From positions 1-8,436 of the forward strand of contig DAIDML010000089.1 of assembly GCA_027449005.1 (NCBI GenBank): 8,436 nucleotides of DNA, read 5' to 3'. This stretch comes from Erysipelotrichaceae bacterium. Its GTDB lineage: Bacteria > Bacillota_I > Bacilli_A > Erysipelotrichales > Erysipelotrichaceae. The notes below the pieces were generated by a model that saw nothing but the letters and a program-made list of their open reading frames with translations, did no database searches and was not told the DNA's origin. The position numbers and the translations under genes are program-made. The stretch's first letter is position 1, and every line of letters begins with the position of its first letter. Positions 1-6,966 of the stretch are shown one piece after another.

Positions 1-653
1 GCATAACTTGGAGACACCGTGGTGATCTTATGCGCATACACAATCGCTGACTTAAGAAAGTTCACCCCATCATCAAAGCGAATTGACCCATCATTGATGA
101 TGTGATCACTGAGTCCTAAGCATTCTTTGGCTACCGACAATGGAAATTGCCCTTGATAAGCTAAATTATGAATGGTAAAGACATGTTTGATGTTTTTGTG
201 GTTTGGATGGTGTTTGAACACGACCCGTGATAGTAAAGGTATCATCCCTGCATGCCAATCGTGAGAATGAATAATGTCTACACTAAGATTGACTTTCTCA
301 ATGAAGGTTGCACAAGCTAAGTTAAAGAAGGCAAAGCGCTCACCATCATCAGGATAACCATAATACCCATCTCGTTCAAAATAGCCTTGGTGTTGAAGGA
401 AGTAGTAATCAATCCCATCATGGGTTTGTTTGAGGATGGTGGCAGGTTGATGAATGCATGGGGTACTGATCTGAAAGCTCACTACCGCTTTAGCATCCTT
501 TAGTTTTGGAATCACACTGCTATAAAGGGGTAAGAAAACACTAACACGGTAAGTGGAAGATAAGGCTTTAGGCAGTGAGCCCACCACATCAGCCAATCCT
601 CCTGTCTTCACAAACGGTAAACTTTCAGATGCCACAAACAGAATGTGTTTCAT
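1..653 (-). CDS. glgA: Glycogen (starch) synthase GlgA, N-terminal part, cut by window edge
   Basis: Read on the minus strand from the ATG at 653, the frame stays open to the window edge and gives 217 complete residues of a protein that is usually about 475-480 long. It transfers glucose from ADP-glucose to the growing alpha-1,4-glucan (GT5 family, cytoplasmic). Visible family motifs are the ADP-glucose-binding KTGGLADV (residues 16-23), HSHDWHAG (129-136), TIHNLAYQG (160-168) and NFLKSAI...TTVSPSY (199-217). They match the N-terminal Rossmann domain (GT5 catalytic domain). The start is fixed by a strong AAGGAGG at 659-665, 5 nt from the ATG, which overlaps the glgD stop codon. The gene follows glgC and glgD in one operon and uses their product. 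The C-terminal domain lies outside the window, so integrity of the full gene cannot be judged. Confidence 0.96.
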   Translation of the reverse strand, partial: MKHILFVASESLPFVKTGGLADVVGSLPKALSSTYRVSVFLPLYSSVIPKLKDAKAVVSFQISTPCIHQPATILKQTHDGIDYYFLQHQGYFERDGYYGYPDDGERFAFFNLACATFIEKVNLSVDIIHSHDWHAGMIPLLSRVVFKHHPNHKNIKHVFTIHNLAYQGQFPLSVAKECLGLSDHIINDGSIRFDDGVNFLKSAIVYAHKITTVSPSY

Positions 654-658
654 GAAAT

Positions 659-665
659 CCTCCTT
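659..665 (-). promoter_or_regulatory. Ribosome binding site of glgA
   Basis: AAGGAGG lies 5 nt before the glgA ATG at 653 and overlaps the last two bases of the glgD TAA stop (664-666). This arrangement favours translational coupling between glgD and glgA. Confidence 0.85.
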
Positions 666-1779
666 AGATTGAATCACGTTTGGTTACATACAGTGGTTGA
701 GCTTTTGATCCCTTTAATTCTTTCACATGCTTAATACTGGAATACTTGTCTAAAACCACATGTTCGACGTGGATGCCTGCTTTAACAATGGTTTGGTGAA
801 GTAGAATGGAGTTAATGACGACAGCCCCTTCTTCAACCACAACACCACGACCTAAGACACTGTTAATGACGGTTCCAGAAATTCTGCATCCATTCGCAAT
901 GATGGAATTGGACACAATGGCTTTCTCACAATAAGTGGTCGGTTCAGAGTCATTGGTTCGAGTTAAGATTGGCCAGTTGGAATCAAATAAGTTGCGTAGT
1001 AAGACGGGGTTTAAGAATTCCATGTGTGCTTGATGATACGCTTGCAAGGAATTGATCGCAAACACATGTCCACGGTATGGAATGGTTTTAATGTTCAAAG
1101 TATCAAGTTCATCACGAATGATGTCATTAAACCAGTATAACGAAGAGGTTTGATACGCTTTCTTAATGAGTTTGATGAGCAGTGATTTTTTAAGAATATA
1201 GGTGTCTAAAGAGATTGTACGATTTTTCCCTTTACCTAAGTTTAACCCTAAACCCATCACCCGTTTATCTTTATCCAAGGTTAAGGTATCACAATGAAGA
1301 AACTTCTCCTTCGCTTGATCCGTGGTATGGGACACGATACTGACATCGGCATTACTACCAATATGAGTGTGTAGCAGTTCTTCAAAGTTAGCGGTATACA
1401 CCATGTATGAAGACGAGACAATCACATACTCATTCTTGTCTTCTTCTAAGAAAGAAAGATTGGACATCATGGAAAAGATATCGGTGTTGTACACTTTATT
1501 CAGGGTTTCTTGTTCACCATAAAGGACACGAATCTTGCCTTTTTTGGAGTTGATGTTGTAGTGTCGGCCGGTTCCTAAATGCTCATACACAGGACGTGGT
1601 TTTTCTTTCACATGCACATGAATGTGAGAAATGCCAGAGTTTGAAAAGTTTGAAATCATGAAGTCAACTAAGCGATAACGACCTAGAAAGGAAATCGCAG
1701 GAATAGGACGATGGGCCGTTAATCCAGCCACATCCACACTTGGATTTTCAAATAGAATGATACCTAATGCACTAGCCAT
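664..1779 (-). CDS. glgD: GlgD, non-catalytic-type subunit of glucose-1-phosphate adenylyltransferase
   Basis: This is a 371-residue paralogue of GlgC, typical of Bacillota. It pairs with GlgC in ADP-glucose pyrophosphorylase and raises or modulates its activity; alone it is generally poorly active or inactive (known for the family). The nucleotidyltransferase fold is recognisable ([12 protein letters not shown] at 33-44, NADVSI further on), with a C-terminal left-handed beta-helix of hexapeptide-like repeats. Catalytic signatures are lost: the GGRGTRL loop is replaced by ENPSVDVAG (11-19), the Asp of SGDH becomes Tyr125 in SSSYMVY, and there is no EEKP lysine motif. I chose the ATG at 1779, which has GGAGGGG 6 nt upstream. 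A longer frame opens at 1833 but lacks a matching site and runs through the glgC end. The start overlaps the glgC stop by 8 nt (ATGGCTAG), suggesting coupled, near-equal expression. Confidence 0.93.
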   Translation of the reverse strand: MASALGIILFENPSVDVAGLTAHRPIPAISFLGRYRLVDFMISNFSNSGISHIHVHVKEKPRPVYEHLGTGRHYNINSKKGKIRVLYGEQETLNKVYNTDIFSMMSNLSFLEEDKNEYVIVSSSYMVYTANFEELLHTHIGSNADVSIVSHTTDQAKEKFLHCDTLTLDKDKRVMGLGLNLGKGKNRTISLDTYILKKSLLIKLIKKAYQTSSLYWFNDIIRDELDTLNIKTIPYRGHVFAINSLQAYHQAHMEFLNPVLLRNLFDSNWPILTRTNDSEPTTYCEKAIVSNSIIANGCRISGTVINSVLGRGVVVEEGAVVINSILLHQTIVKAGIHVEHVVLDKYSSIKHVKELKGSKAQPLYVTKRDSI

Positions 1780-2908
1780 GGTGTTCCCCTCCATTCGCGA
1801 TAAGTTGTATTGGTTGATTTTCTTTAACCACAAGACTTAAATCTGGGGTGACTTCAGAATGGGGTCCCACAATGACCCTCTCAAGACGGGCTCCTGACTT
1901 GATCACTGCATCTGGCATGATGACACAATCTTTCACCACAGCCCCTTCTTCAATGGTCACATTGGTGAAGAGCACACTGTTATGAGCTGTTCCTAACACC
2001 ACACATCCTTGATTCACATAGCAATTCTTCACATCCGCACTTTCCCCAATGATTTGTGGGAAGGCGTTGGCATCTTGGGTGTAAATCTTCCAACTAGGAT
2101 CCCCTAGATCTAATTCAGTTCGAGTTGAGAGAAGATCCATGTTGGCTTCCCACAAACTATCAATGGTTCCCACATCTTTCCAATACCCTTTGAATCGATA
2201 CGCAAACAAACGTTTACCATCATTAATGAGGGTTGGGATGATGTCTTTACCAAAGTCATGATTGGACTTCTCTAAGGTTAAATCTTCCATAAGGGCTTTT
2301 CTTAACAGCTTCCAGTTAAAGATGTACACCCCCATGGAGGCAAGATTGGATTTAGGTTGTTTTGGTTTTTCTTCAAACTCAATGATTTGATCATCTTTGT
2401 TGGTGTTCATGATACCAAAACGACTGGCTTCTTTAAGAGTTACTTCCAACACCGCAATACTCACATCCGCATGATTGTCTTTATGGAAGCGATACATCGC
2501 ATCATAATCCATCTTGTAGATGTGATCTCCTGAAAGGATTAAGACCGTTTCTGGATCAAAGCTGTCAATGAAGTCAATGTTTTGGGTAATCGCGTCCGCA
2601 GTTCCCCGATATAAACCAAATCCGTCAGACTTTTCGCGCGGTGGTAAAACATAGACGCCAGATTCTTTGGTGTCTAAACCCCAGATATGATCTTGGGCCA
2701 CGTACGAATTAAGTAAGACGGATTCATATTGGGTGAGAACACCCACAATTTTGATGCCTGAGTTGGCACAATTGGACAGTGGAAAATCAATGATTCGATA
2801 CTTTCCACCATAATGGACGGCTGGTTTGGCAATCTTGCCCGTCAATTCTTCAAGTCGTGTGCCACGTCCCCCAGCAAGTATCATGGCCACCATATTATTT
2901 TTTTTCAT
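1772..2908 (-). CDS. glgC: Glucose-1-phosphate adenylyltransferase (ADP-glucose pyrophosphorylase) GlgC
   Basis: It catalyses ATP + glucose-1-phosphate to ADP-glucose + PPi, the committed step of bacterial glycogen synthesis, in the cytoplasm. The 378-residue length is normal for the Bacillota form. Visible motifs: the nucleotide loop GGRGTRL (13-19), [19 protein letters not shown] (28-46), YRGTADAI (100-107), [10 protein letters not shown] (126-135) with the metal/catalytic Asp128 (equivalent of E. coli D142), EEKP (179-182) with the glucose-1-phosphate-binding Lys181, [11 protein letters not shown] (187-197) and GYWKDVGT (241-248). A left-handed beta-helix follows from about residue 285. 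The catalytic set is complete, so this is the active subunit beside GlgD. The ATG at 2908 has AGGAG 7 nt upstream (2916-2920). An A8 tract directly follows the start codon. The gene is first of glgC-glgD-glgA and has its own promoter after the folT terminator. Confidence 0.97.
   Translation of the reverse strand: MKKNNMVAMILAGGRGTRLEELTGKIAKPAVHYGGKYRIIDFPLSNCANSGIKIVGVLTQYESVLLNSYVAQDHIWGLDTKESGVYVLPPREKSDGFGLYRGTADAITQNIDFIDSFDPETVLILSGDHIYKMDYDAMYRFHKDNHADVSIAVLEVTLKEASRFGIMNTNKDDQIIEFEEKPKQPKSNLASMGVYIFNWKLLRKALMEDLTLEKSNHDFGKDIIPTLINDGKRLFAYRFKGYWKDVGTIDSLWEANMDLLSTRTELDLGDPSWKIYTQDANAFPQIIGESADVKNCYVNQGCVVLGTAHNSVLFTNVTIEEGAVVKDCVIMPDAVIKSGARLERVIVGPHSEVTPDLSLVVKENQPIQLIANGGEHHG
1786..1792 (-). 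promoter_or_regulatory. Ribosome binding site that decides the glgD start
   Basis: GGAGGGG sits 6 nt before the ATG at 1779, inside the 3' end of glgC. It supports starting GlgD at MASALG rather than at the upstream in-frame starts at 1794 or 1833. Confidence 0.8.
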
Positions 2909-2929
2909 AGCACGTCTCCTGTTAGATTT

Positions 2930-2938
2930 ATTGTACCA
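2930..2938 (-). promoter_or_regulatory. Extended -10 promoter of the glgCDA operon
   Basis: On the minus strand TGGTACAAT (TGn plus TACAAT, five of six to TATAAT) precedes the glgC ATG by 21 nt. Transcription would begin near 2922-2923, giving a leader of about 14-15 nt that still holds the AGGAG at 2916-2920. No good -35 hexamer is seen at 16-18 nt, as is common for extended -10 promoters. I see no CcpA cre site, riboswitch or operator in the 115-bp gap. Confidence 0.6.
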
Positions 2939-2992
2939 TGAAGACCTTAAGAATGAGGAAAAGACTTCACTGAATTTGGCACTATTTGCATT

Positions 2993-3025
2993 AAAAAAAG
3001 CAGTATTTCCTAGGAAATTCTGCTT
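2993..3025 (-). terminator. Rho-independent terminator of the folT-containing operon
   Basis: On the minus strand AAGCAG (3025-3020) pairs with CTGCTT (3003-2998). Inside that are one A-A mismatch (3019/3004) and a second stem ATTTC/GAAAT around the tetraloop CTAG (3013-3010), followed directly by seven T (2999-2993, sharing two with the stem base). The outer stem begins in the folT stop codon TAA (3026-3024). It separates the folate/uracil-repair unit from glgCDA. No comparable T-run follows on the plus strand, so it appears one-directional. Confidence 0.9.
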
Positions 3026-3851
3026 ATTTGAACAGTTCGAGTCTCAGTAACTTAGAGACACTCTTTAAGAGGGCTTCTAAGATGATGGCTGAGATGGGAA
3101 TGAGAAAGAGCGCTTTGATCACCCGAACAATAAAGGATAATAACACTGGAATTTGATACATGGTCACTAACCAAATTGGGGTTAAAAGTAAGGAGACCAT
3201 CCCTTCCACCATGATGGTGGATAACAGTGCAAACACCCGCAACTGATTGACATCATTTTTCATGAGACGACCATGAAGGAAAACCATAAGCGCAAGCAAG
3301 GTGGCAATGATAAGCAGTTTGGTTTGATACGTGAGTTCAATGACTTGTCCTCCCATATTTAAGGAAGTAGAGAACCATAAATAGATTAGGGAGATGCCTG
3401 TGATGCTGAGTAGTGTGATATGAGCAATGCGTACACTGTTTTTTAACGAAAGGCGTTTAAAACCCAGGATCATCATGGCTGGAATAAAGCCCATGAGGAC
3501 TTTGTTAAGCATGAATCCAAAGAAAGGGTATTCCGTTGGGGTGATGATTAACCCAACTAAATCAGCCACAATCCCCGCCACAACCCCAAAGAAAGGACCA
3601 AAGAGCGCTCCAACCATGATGAGGGGAAGATGCAAGAAATCAATGCGAAAACTTGGGAAACCAAACAAAGGAATCATGATGCCAAAGCGTTGAAGAATGA
3701 CAGATAAAACAACCAGTAAACTAAGACTGACCAACACTTTGGTAGTCCAGACTGGTTTTGAAATCCAATATGAAAACACAAGCAGTGAGAATATACTGAT
3801 GACTGCGATGCCTTGTACAATATTGGTAAAGAATAAATCAAAGAGGTTCAT
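3024..3851 (-). CDS. folT: Folate-specific ECF transporter S component (FolT-like)
   Basis: This is a hydrophobic integral membrane protein of 275 residues, predicted to bind folate and to work with a shared energising module (EcfA, EcfA', EcfT) encoded elsewhere. The FolT-type signature is the stretch [15 protein letters not shown]...[20 protein letters not shown] (about 65-100), followed by [18 protein letters not shown] (110-127) and a C-terminal segment of the kind [20 protein letters not shown] (243-262). Adjacency to folC supports folate as the substrate over other vitamins. I count roughly seven or eight membrane segments (near 11-30, 37-60, 73-103, 110-130, 143-160, 178-193, 205-230, 236-263), more than the six usual in S components, and the length exceeds the usual 170-200. 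The ATG at 3851 is chosen because AAAGGAG lies 7 nt upstream; a TTG at 3872 has no such site. It overlaps folC by 14 nt and ends in a terminator. Confidence 0.82.
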   Translation of the reverse strand: MNLFDLFFTNIVQGIAVISIFSLLVFSYWISKPVWTTKVLVSLSLLVVLSVILQRFGIMIPLFGFPSFRIDFLHLPLIMVGALFGPFFGVVAGIVADLVGLIITPTEYPFFGFMLNKVLMGFIPAMMILGFKRLSLKNSVRIAHITLLSITGISLIYLWFSTSLNMGGQVIELTYQTKLLIIATLLALMVFLHGRLMKNDVNQLRVFALLSTIMVEGMVSLLLTPIWLVTMYQIPVLLSFIVRVIKALFLIPISAIILEALLKSVSKLLRLELFK

Positions 3852-5097
3852 GAGTGTTCTCCTTTGTATCAATCACATGATTAAGCATGTAAGACAAGAA
3901 ATACAGTGAGCCACAAATAAGGCCTGTACCTGAAGTGAGTTTACTTCTTAAATCAAGGTAGGCAACATGTGGATCTTCAATGATGTGAATCGCTTCATTG
4001 ATGGCCAACACACTGGCTTTTTGCTTTCGATAGAAATCAAATTCAGTGACGGTAATGGAAGCCACATGGGGTTGTAACACCTCCAACATGCCTTCATGAT
4101 CTTTCCCCATGATGGCTGAGAATAAGACATGGATGGGTTGAGGTAGAATGGATAAGGATTGAACCAAAGCTTCCATCCCATTGATGTTATGAGCTCCATC
4201 AATGATGATGAGTGGGGATTCACTGATCTTTTGAAAACGACCAAACCACACCGTTTTCTTTAAACCTGTTTGGATATGTTCTTGAGTTATCCTTGGATAA
4301 TGCTTCATGAGCAGTTGAGCACAATCAATGGCTAAAGAAGCATTAATGCATTGATACTTCGCATTCATGGATAAGGTGAATTCTACACCCTCTTTTTCAA
4401 TGACTTGCGAAAACAAATCCACACTCTTCTGAGTGGCTACACTGCTTAGGATATAGGGAGCCTTTCTTTCGTATGCTACCCTTTCAAACACTTCATCCAC
4501 TAAAGGGCCTTGCGAATAGGAAATGATCGGTGTGTTTTCTTTAATGATCCCTGCTTTTTCAAACGCAATTAAATCAAGACGATCTCCTAAAAAATCCATG
4601 TGATCAAAACCGATGGTGGTAATCACACTCACTAAAGGAAGAATCACATTGGTCGCATCTAAGCGACCACCTAAACCTACTTCAAACACAGCTAAATCGA
4701 CTTTTTGATCTTGAAAATACCAGATCGCAATGAGGGTATCAATTTCAAACATGGTTAATGCATATTTGTCCCATAAATGAGTGGTCATGTTGATGTACTT
4801 AAGTAAATCTTCATCACTCATGTCTTGTCCATTGATTCTAAAGCGATCATTGTGATGAATTAAGTAAGGAGAGGTGTATAACCCTACCTTAAGCCCACTT
4901 TCTTGGGCAATGGTCGCAATGAAGCTGGATGTGCTCCCTTTCCCATTGGTGCCCGCCACATGGACACAGTTGAGTTTGTATTGCGGATTACCCAAATCTT
5001 CCATGCATTGTTTGAATAACTTCAACCCAAAGGTCGAAGAGGAGGTTCTTTGACTGATGGTATCAAGAGCGGTCTGTAGTGAGGTGAAATAGATCAT
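3838..5097 (-). CDS. folC: Folylpolyglutamate synthase / dihydrofolate synthase FolC
   Basis: This is an ATP-dependent Mur-ligase-family enzyme that adds glutamate to folates, retaining them in the cell and making them better cofactors. Some members also make dihydrofolate from dihydropteroate, and which activity applies here cannot be told from sequence alone. At 419 residues the length is typical. Motifs: P-loop GTNGKGS (49-55), SPYLIHHNDRFRING (76-90), EVGLGGRLDATN (139-150), GFDHMDFLG (163-171), FEKAGII (179-185) with Lys181 at the carbamylated-lysine position, FGRFQ (285-289) and DGAHN (300-304), which opens the C-terminal domain. The ATG at 5097 overlaps the ung TGA as ATGA, and GGAGTGATC (5102-5110) provides the binding site inside ung. 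It overlaps folT downstream by 14 nt, so uptake and retention of folate are encoded together. Confidence 0.95.
   Translation of the reverse strand: MIYFTSLQTALDTISQRTSSSTFGLKLFKQCMEDLGNPQYKLNCVHVAGTNGKGSTSSFIATIAQESGLKVGLYTSPYLIHHNDRFRINGQDMSDEDLLKYINMTTHLWDKYALTMFEIDTLIAIWYFQDQKVDLAVFEVGLGGRLDATNVILPLVSVITTIGFDHMDFLGDRLDLIAFEKAGIIKENTPIISYSQGPLVDEVFERVAYERKAPYILSSVATQKSVDLFSQVIEKEGVEFTLSMNAKYQCINASLAIDCAQLLMKHYPRITQEHIQTGLKKTVWFGRFQKISESPLIIIDGAHNINGMEALVQSLSILPQPIHVLFSAIMGKDHEGMLEVLQPHVASITVTEFDFYRKQKASVLAINEAIHIIEDPHVAYLDLRSKLTSGTGLICGSLYFLSYMLNHVIDTKENTHEPL
3859..3865 (-). promoter_or_regulatory. Ribosome binding site that decides the folT start
   Basis: AAAGGAG, 7 nt before the ATG at 3851, lies within the 3' end of folC and places the FolT start at MNLFDLF. 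It excludes the longer TTG start at 3872. Confidence 0.85.
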
Positions 5098-5747
5098 GAT
5101 TGATCACTCCATTCTATCGGTGGTAAGTTCTGTTCAAGACAAAAAGCATTGATCCTTGAAAAAGGTTTGGATCCAAAGAAACCTTGATGGGCTGAAAGTG
5201 GGGATGGATGGGCACTTTTTAAAATCATATGATGCGGCTTCGTGATATAGGTTTCAAATATTTGTGCGTGCTTTCCCCACAAGACAAAGCAAATCGGAGA
5301 AGAAGACAAGTTTAAATCAAGGATAACCTCCTTGATCCATTCTTCCCATCCTAAATGGGCATGAGAATGCGCATGATGGGCTTGTACACTTAACACTGTG
5401 TTCAACAGGAGAATACCTTGTTTTGCCCAATCTGATAAATCGGTGGATAAACGTGTCATCTTAAGATCATCATGCAGTTCTTTAAAGATGTTTCTTAATG
5501 ATGGAGGCATCTTCATGCCCGCAGGAGTGGAGAAGGCTAAGCCATCCGCTGCGTGTGGGGTATGATAAGGATCTTGTCCAAGAATGACCACTTTCACTTG
5601 CTTGTAAGGGCACAATGAAAACGCCCTAAAGAGTTGATCCTGTGAGGGGTAAACGATGGTGTGTTGACGCTCTATGTTTAAAGCATGCAAGATGCTTTGA
5701 AGTTGTCTAGAACTGTGAGGTTGTGAAAAGATACTCCAATCATTCAT
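5094..5747 (-). CDS. ung: Uracil-DNA glycosylase, family 1 (UNG)
   Basis: It removes uracil from DNA after dUMP incorporation or cytosine deamination, as the first step of base excision repair. The 217-residue length is normal for bacterial UNG. All catalytic motifs are present: GQDPYH (57-62) with the water-activating Asp59, Phe72 in GLAFS for uracil stacking, PPSLRNIFKEL (81-91), WAKQGILLLNTVLSV (107-121) with Asn116, LWGKHAQ (156-162), and the leucine loop HPSPLSA (180-186) with catalytic His180 followed by GFFGSKPF. The DNA-contact loop at 121-131 is histidine-rich (VQAHHAHSHAH); E. coli has VRAGQAHSHAS there, so this is a variant rather than a defect. The start at 5747 lacks a well-spaced Shine-Dalgarno (AGAGG is only 1 nt away). 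A TATAAT sits 6 nt upstream, so a leaderless transcript is possible. The gene lies 7 nt after the MFS stop and overlaps folC by 4 nt. Confidence 0.97.
   Translation of the reverse strand: MNDWSIFSQPHSSRQLQSILHALNIERQHTIVYPSQDQLFRAFSLCPYKQVKVVILGQDPYHTPHAADGLAFSTPAGMKMPPSLRNIFKELHDDLKMTRLSTDLSDWAKQGILLLNTVLSVQAHHAHSHAHLGWEEWIKEVILDLNLSSSPICFVLWGKHAQIFETYITKPHHMILKSAHPSPLSAHQGFFGSKPFSRINAFCLEQNLPPIEWSDQS
5102..5110 (-). promoter_or_regulatory. Ribosome binding site of folC inside the end of ung
   Basis: GGAGTGATC matches the anti-Shine-Dalgarno region well and precedes the folC ATG, with GGAG 9 nt from it. Together with the ATGA stop/start overlap it suggests coupled translation of ung and folC. 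Confidence 0.75.
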
Positions 5748-5753
5748 GCCTCT

Positions 5754-5782
5754 ATTATAGCGCAGTCGACCCCTTTTGTCTT
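5754..5782 (-). promoter_or_regulatory. Possible internal promoter for ung-folC-folT
   Basis: On the minus strand AAGACA (5782-5777, four of six to TTGACA) is followed after 17 nt by a perfect TATAAT (5759-5754). Only six bases separate it from the ung ATG at 5747, so the mRNA would begin at or next to the A of the start codon. Caution: the TATAAT is built from the MFS tandem stop codons (CTA TAA TAG) and could be chance. Confidence 0.4.
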
Positions 5783-6966
5783 AAAACATATGAAGAGATT
5801 AAGGTTAATCCTAAAGGAAAGATGGAGAGCACTGTAACGGCGATGGTAATGAATTGAACTGGGAAGAACAGTGATAATCCCACCACAAACATCATGCCTA
5901 ACACCCGTCCACTGGTTAGCGCAATTTCACGAGAAATGACCAAAGAAAACATGTTGGTGTGCATCATGTGTGAACCAATGGCACGCATCGCAATGGTTTG
6001 TAACGGCACCACATAAAACGGACCAGCCCATGACGCCAGTAGCCCATAGGTGGCTGCACCCAGTAAGGTGGGCACATACACGAGCAGGGGTAAACTGAAG
6101 GTCATGATGAACCCCCCAAAGATGAAGAAACTCATCATTCTTTGTGGGGTATTGAAGCGACGAACCACTTCAAAAGCCACAATGTTGACCAGCGCAAACA
6201 ACGCCAATAAACGAGAATACACACTGCCTGATCCCCCTGTGGCGTTATAGATGAGTAGCCCTGTGGTCACTAAAACCAAGGAATCCCTTAATCCAAACAT
6301 GAAATGGGTGAGATGCATCAGTTGTAAATCTTTATGTTTTGAAAAAAGTTGTAATTCCCTCATTCTAAATGGGGTGGATAACGAAGGAGAATTGACTTTA
6401 AACCCGAAGAAGATAATCACAACCATAAAGACAATGACGAGTTGAAAAATGAAGGTGTACCCTTGATCATCACTGGCACTGATGGAAAGAATGAGGGTGG
6501 CTAATAAAGGGGCAATGATTTGCGCAAAAGCATTCACCATACCCATGACACTTAAATAGGTATTGCGTGTTTCTTCAGAACTGACCAATTGATTTAATGC
6601 ATTCATGGAAAACCAAAACAAGCCTTCCCCTAACCCAAAGATGATGGCCAAGATGAAAATCAAAAACCATACCGACTCCAGTAAATGCTGTGCAAACAAC
6701 ACACCTAAAAAGCCTACTGTAAGTAAGGCTAATCCTAAGATAAGTGAAAAGACAATTTTTCGCTGATTAGAAAGCTTTGCCCCTAACATGAACGCAAAAG
6801 GAAACAATCCAAAACGCAAGATGGTATACAACGTCATGGTCACAATGGAACCACTGATCACATATAACACCACATTCACAAACACACTGGCCAAAGACAT
6901 CACAAAGATAAACAGGCCATTGATGACCATCATGGCTTGTTCGTTACGGGTTAGGTTGAGTTTCAT
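5755..6966 (-). CDS. Major facilitator superfamily transporter, substrate unknown
   Basis: This is a hydrophobic protein of 403 residues with about twelve predicted membrane segments in two halves, split by a polar loop near residues 185-210 (FKVNSPSLSTPFRMRELQLF). It is a secondary transporter of the cytoplasmic membrane. The loop between segments 2 and 3 (LGAKLSNQRK, about 62-71) is a degenerate MFS motif A, and the corresponding loop in the second half (RRFNTPQRMM) is weaker still. The general look resembles Bacillus YqgE-type uncharacterised MFS proteins, but that is an impression only. Efflux and sugar uptake are both possible. I favour the ATG at 6966, giving MKLNLTRNEQ; an in-frame TTG at 6981 adds five residues, and neither has a convincing binding site. 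It overlaps the solute-binding protein gene by 23 nt, indicating coupled translation, and is followed by ung after 7 nt. Confidence 0.85.
   Translation of the reverse strand: MKLNLTRNEQAMMVINGLFIFVMSLASVFVNVVLYVISGSIVTMTLYTILRFGLFPFAFMLGAKLSNQRKIVFSLILGLALLTVGFLGVLFAQHLLESVWFLIFILAIIFGLGEGLFWFSMNALNQLVSSEETRNTYLSVMGMVNAFAQIIAPLLATLILSISASDDQGYTFIFQLVIVFMVVIIFFGFKVNSPSLSTPFRMRELQLFSKHKDLQLMHLTHFMFGLRDSLVLVTTGLLIYNATGGSGSVYSRLLALFALVNIVAFEVVRRFNTPQRMMSFFIFGGFIMTFSLPLLVYVPTLLGAATYGLLASWAGPFYVVPLQTIAMRAIGSHMMHTNMFSLVISREIALTSGRVLGMMFVVGLSLFFPVQFITIAVTVLSIFPLGLTLISSYVLRQKGSTAL

Noticed and set aside
1780..1833. N-terminal extension of GlgD (18 residues)
   Set aside because: The extension lies within the glgC 3' end and has no well-placed ribosome binding site, whereas GGAGGGG points to the ATG at 1779.
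2826..3050. Plus-strand open frame of 74 codons
   Set aside because: It runs antisense through the glgC start, the glgC promoter and the folT terminator. It has no family resemblance or binding site and is a shadow.
3852..3872. N-terminal extension of FolT from a TTG
   Set aside because: AAAGGAG lies inside this extension and is correctly spaced for the ATG at 3851.
3427..3909. Two plus-strand open frames (3427-3693 and 3697-3909)
   Set aside because: They are antisense to folT and its junction with folC. Their composition (many Lys, Met, Pro and Thr) is what the complement of a membrane-protein gene produces.
3948..4244. Minus-strand open frame of 98 codons
   Set aside because: It lies wholly inside folC in another frame. 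FolC motifs (FGRFQ, DGAHN) are intact, so this is not a frameshift or separate gene.
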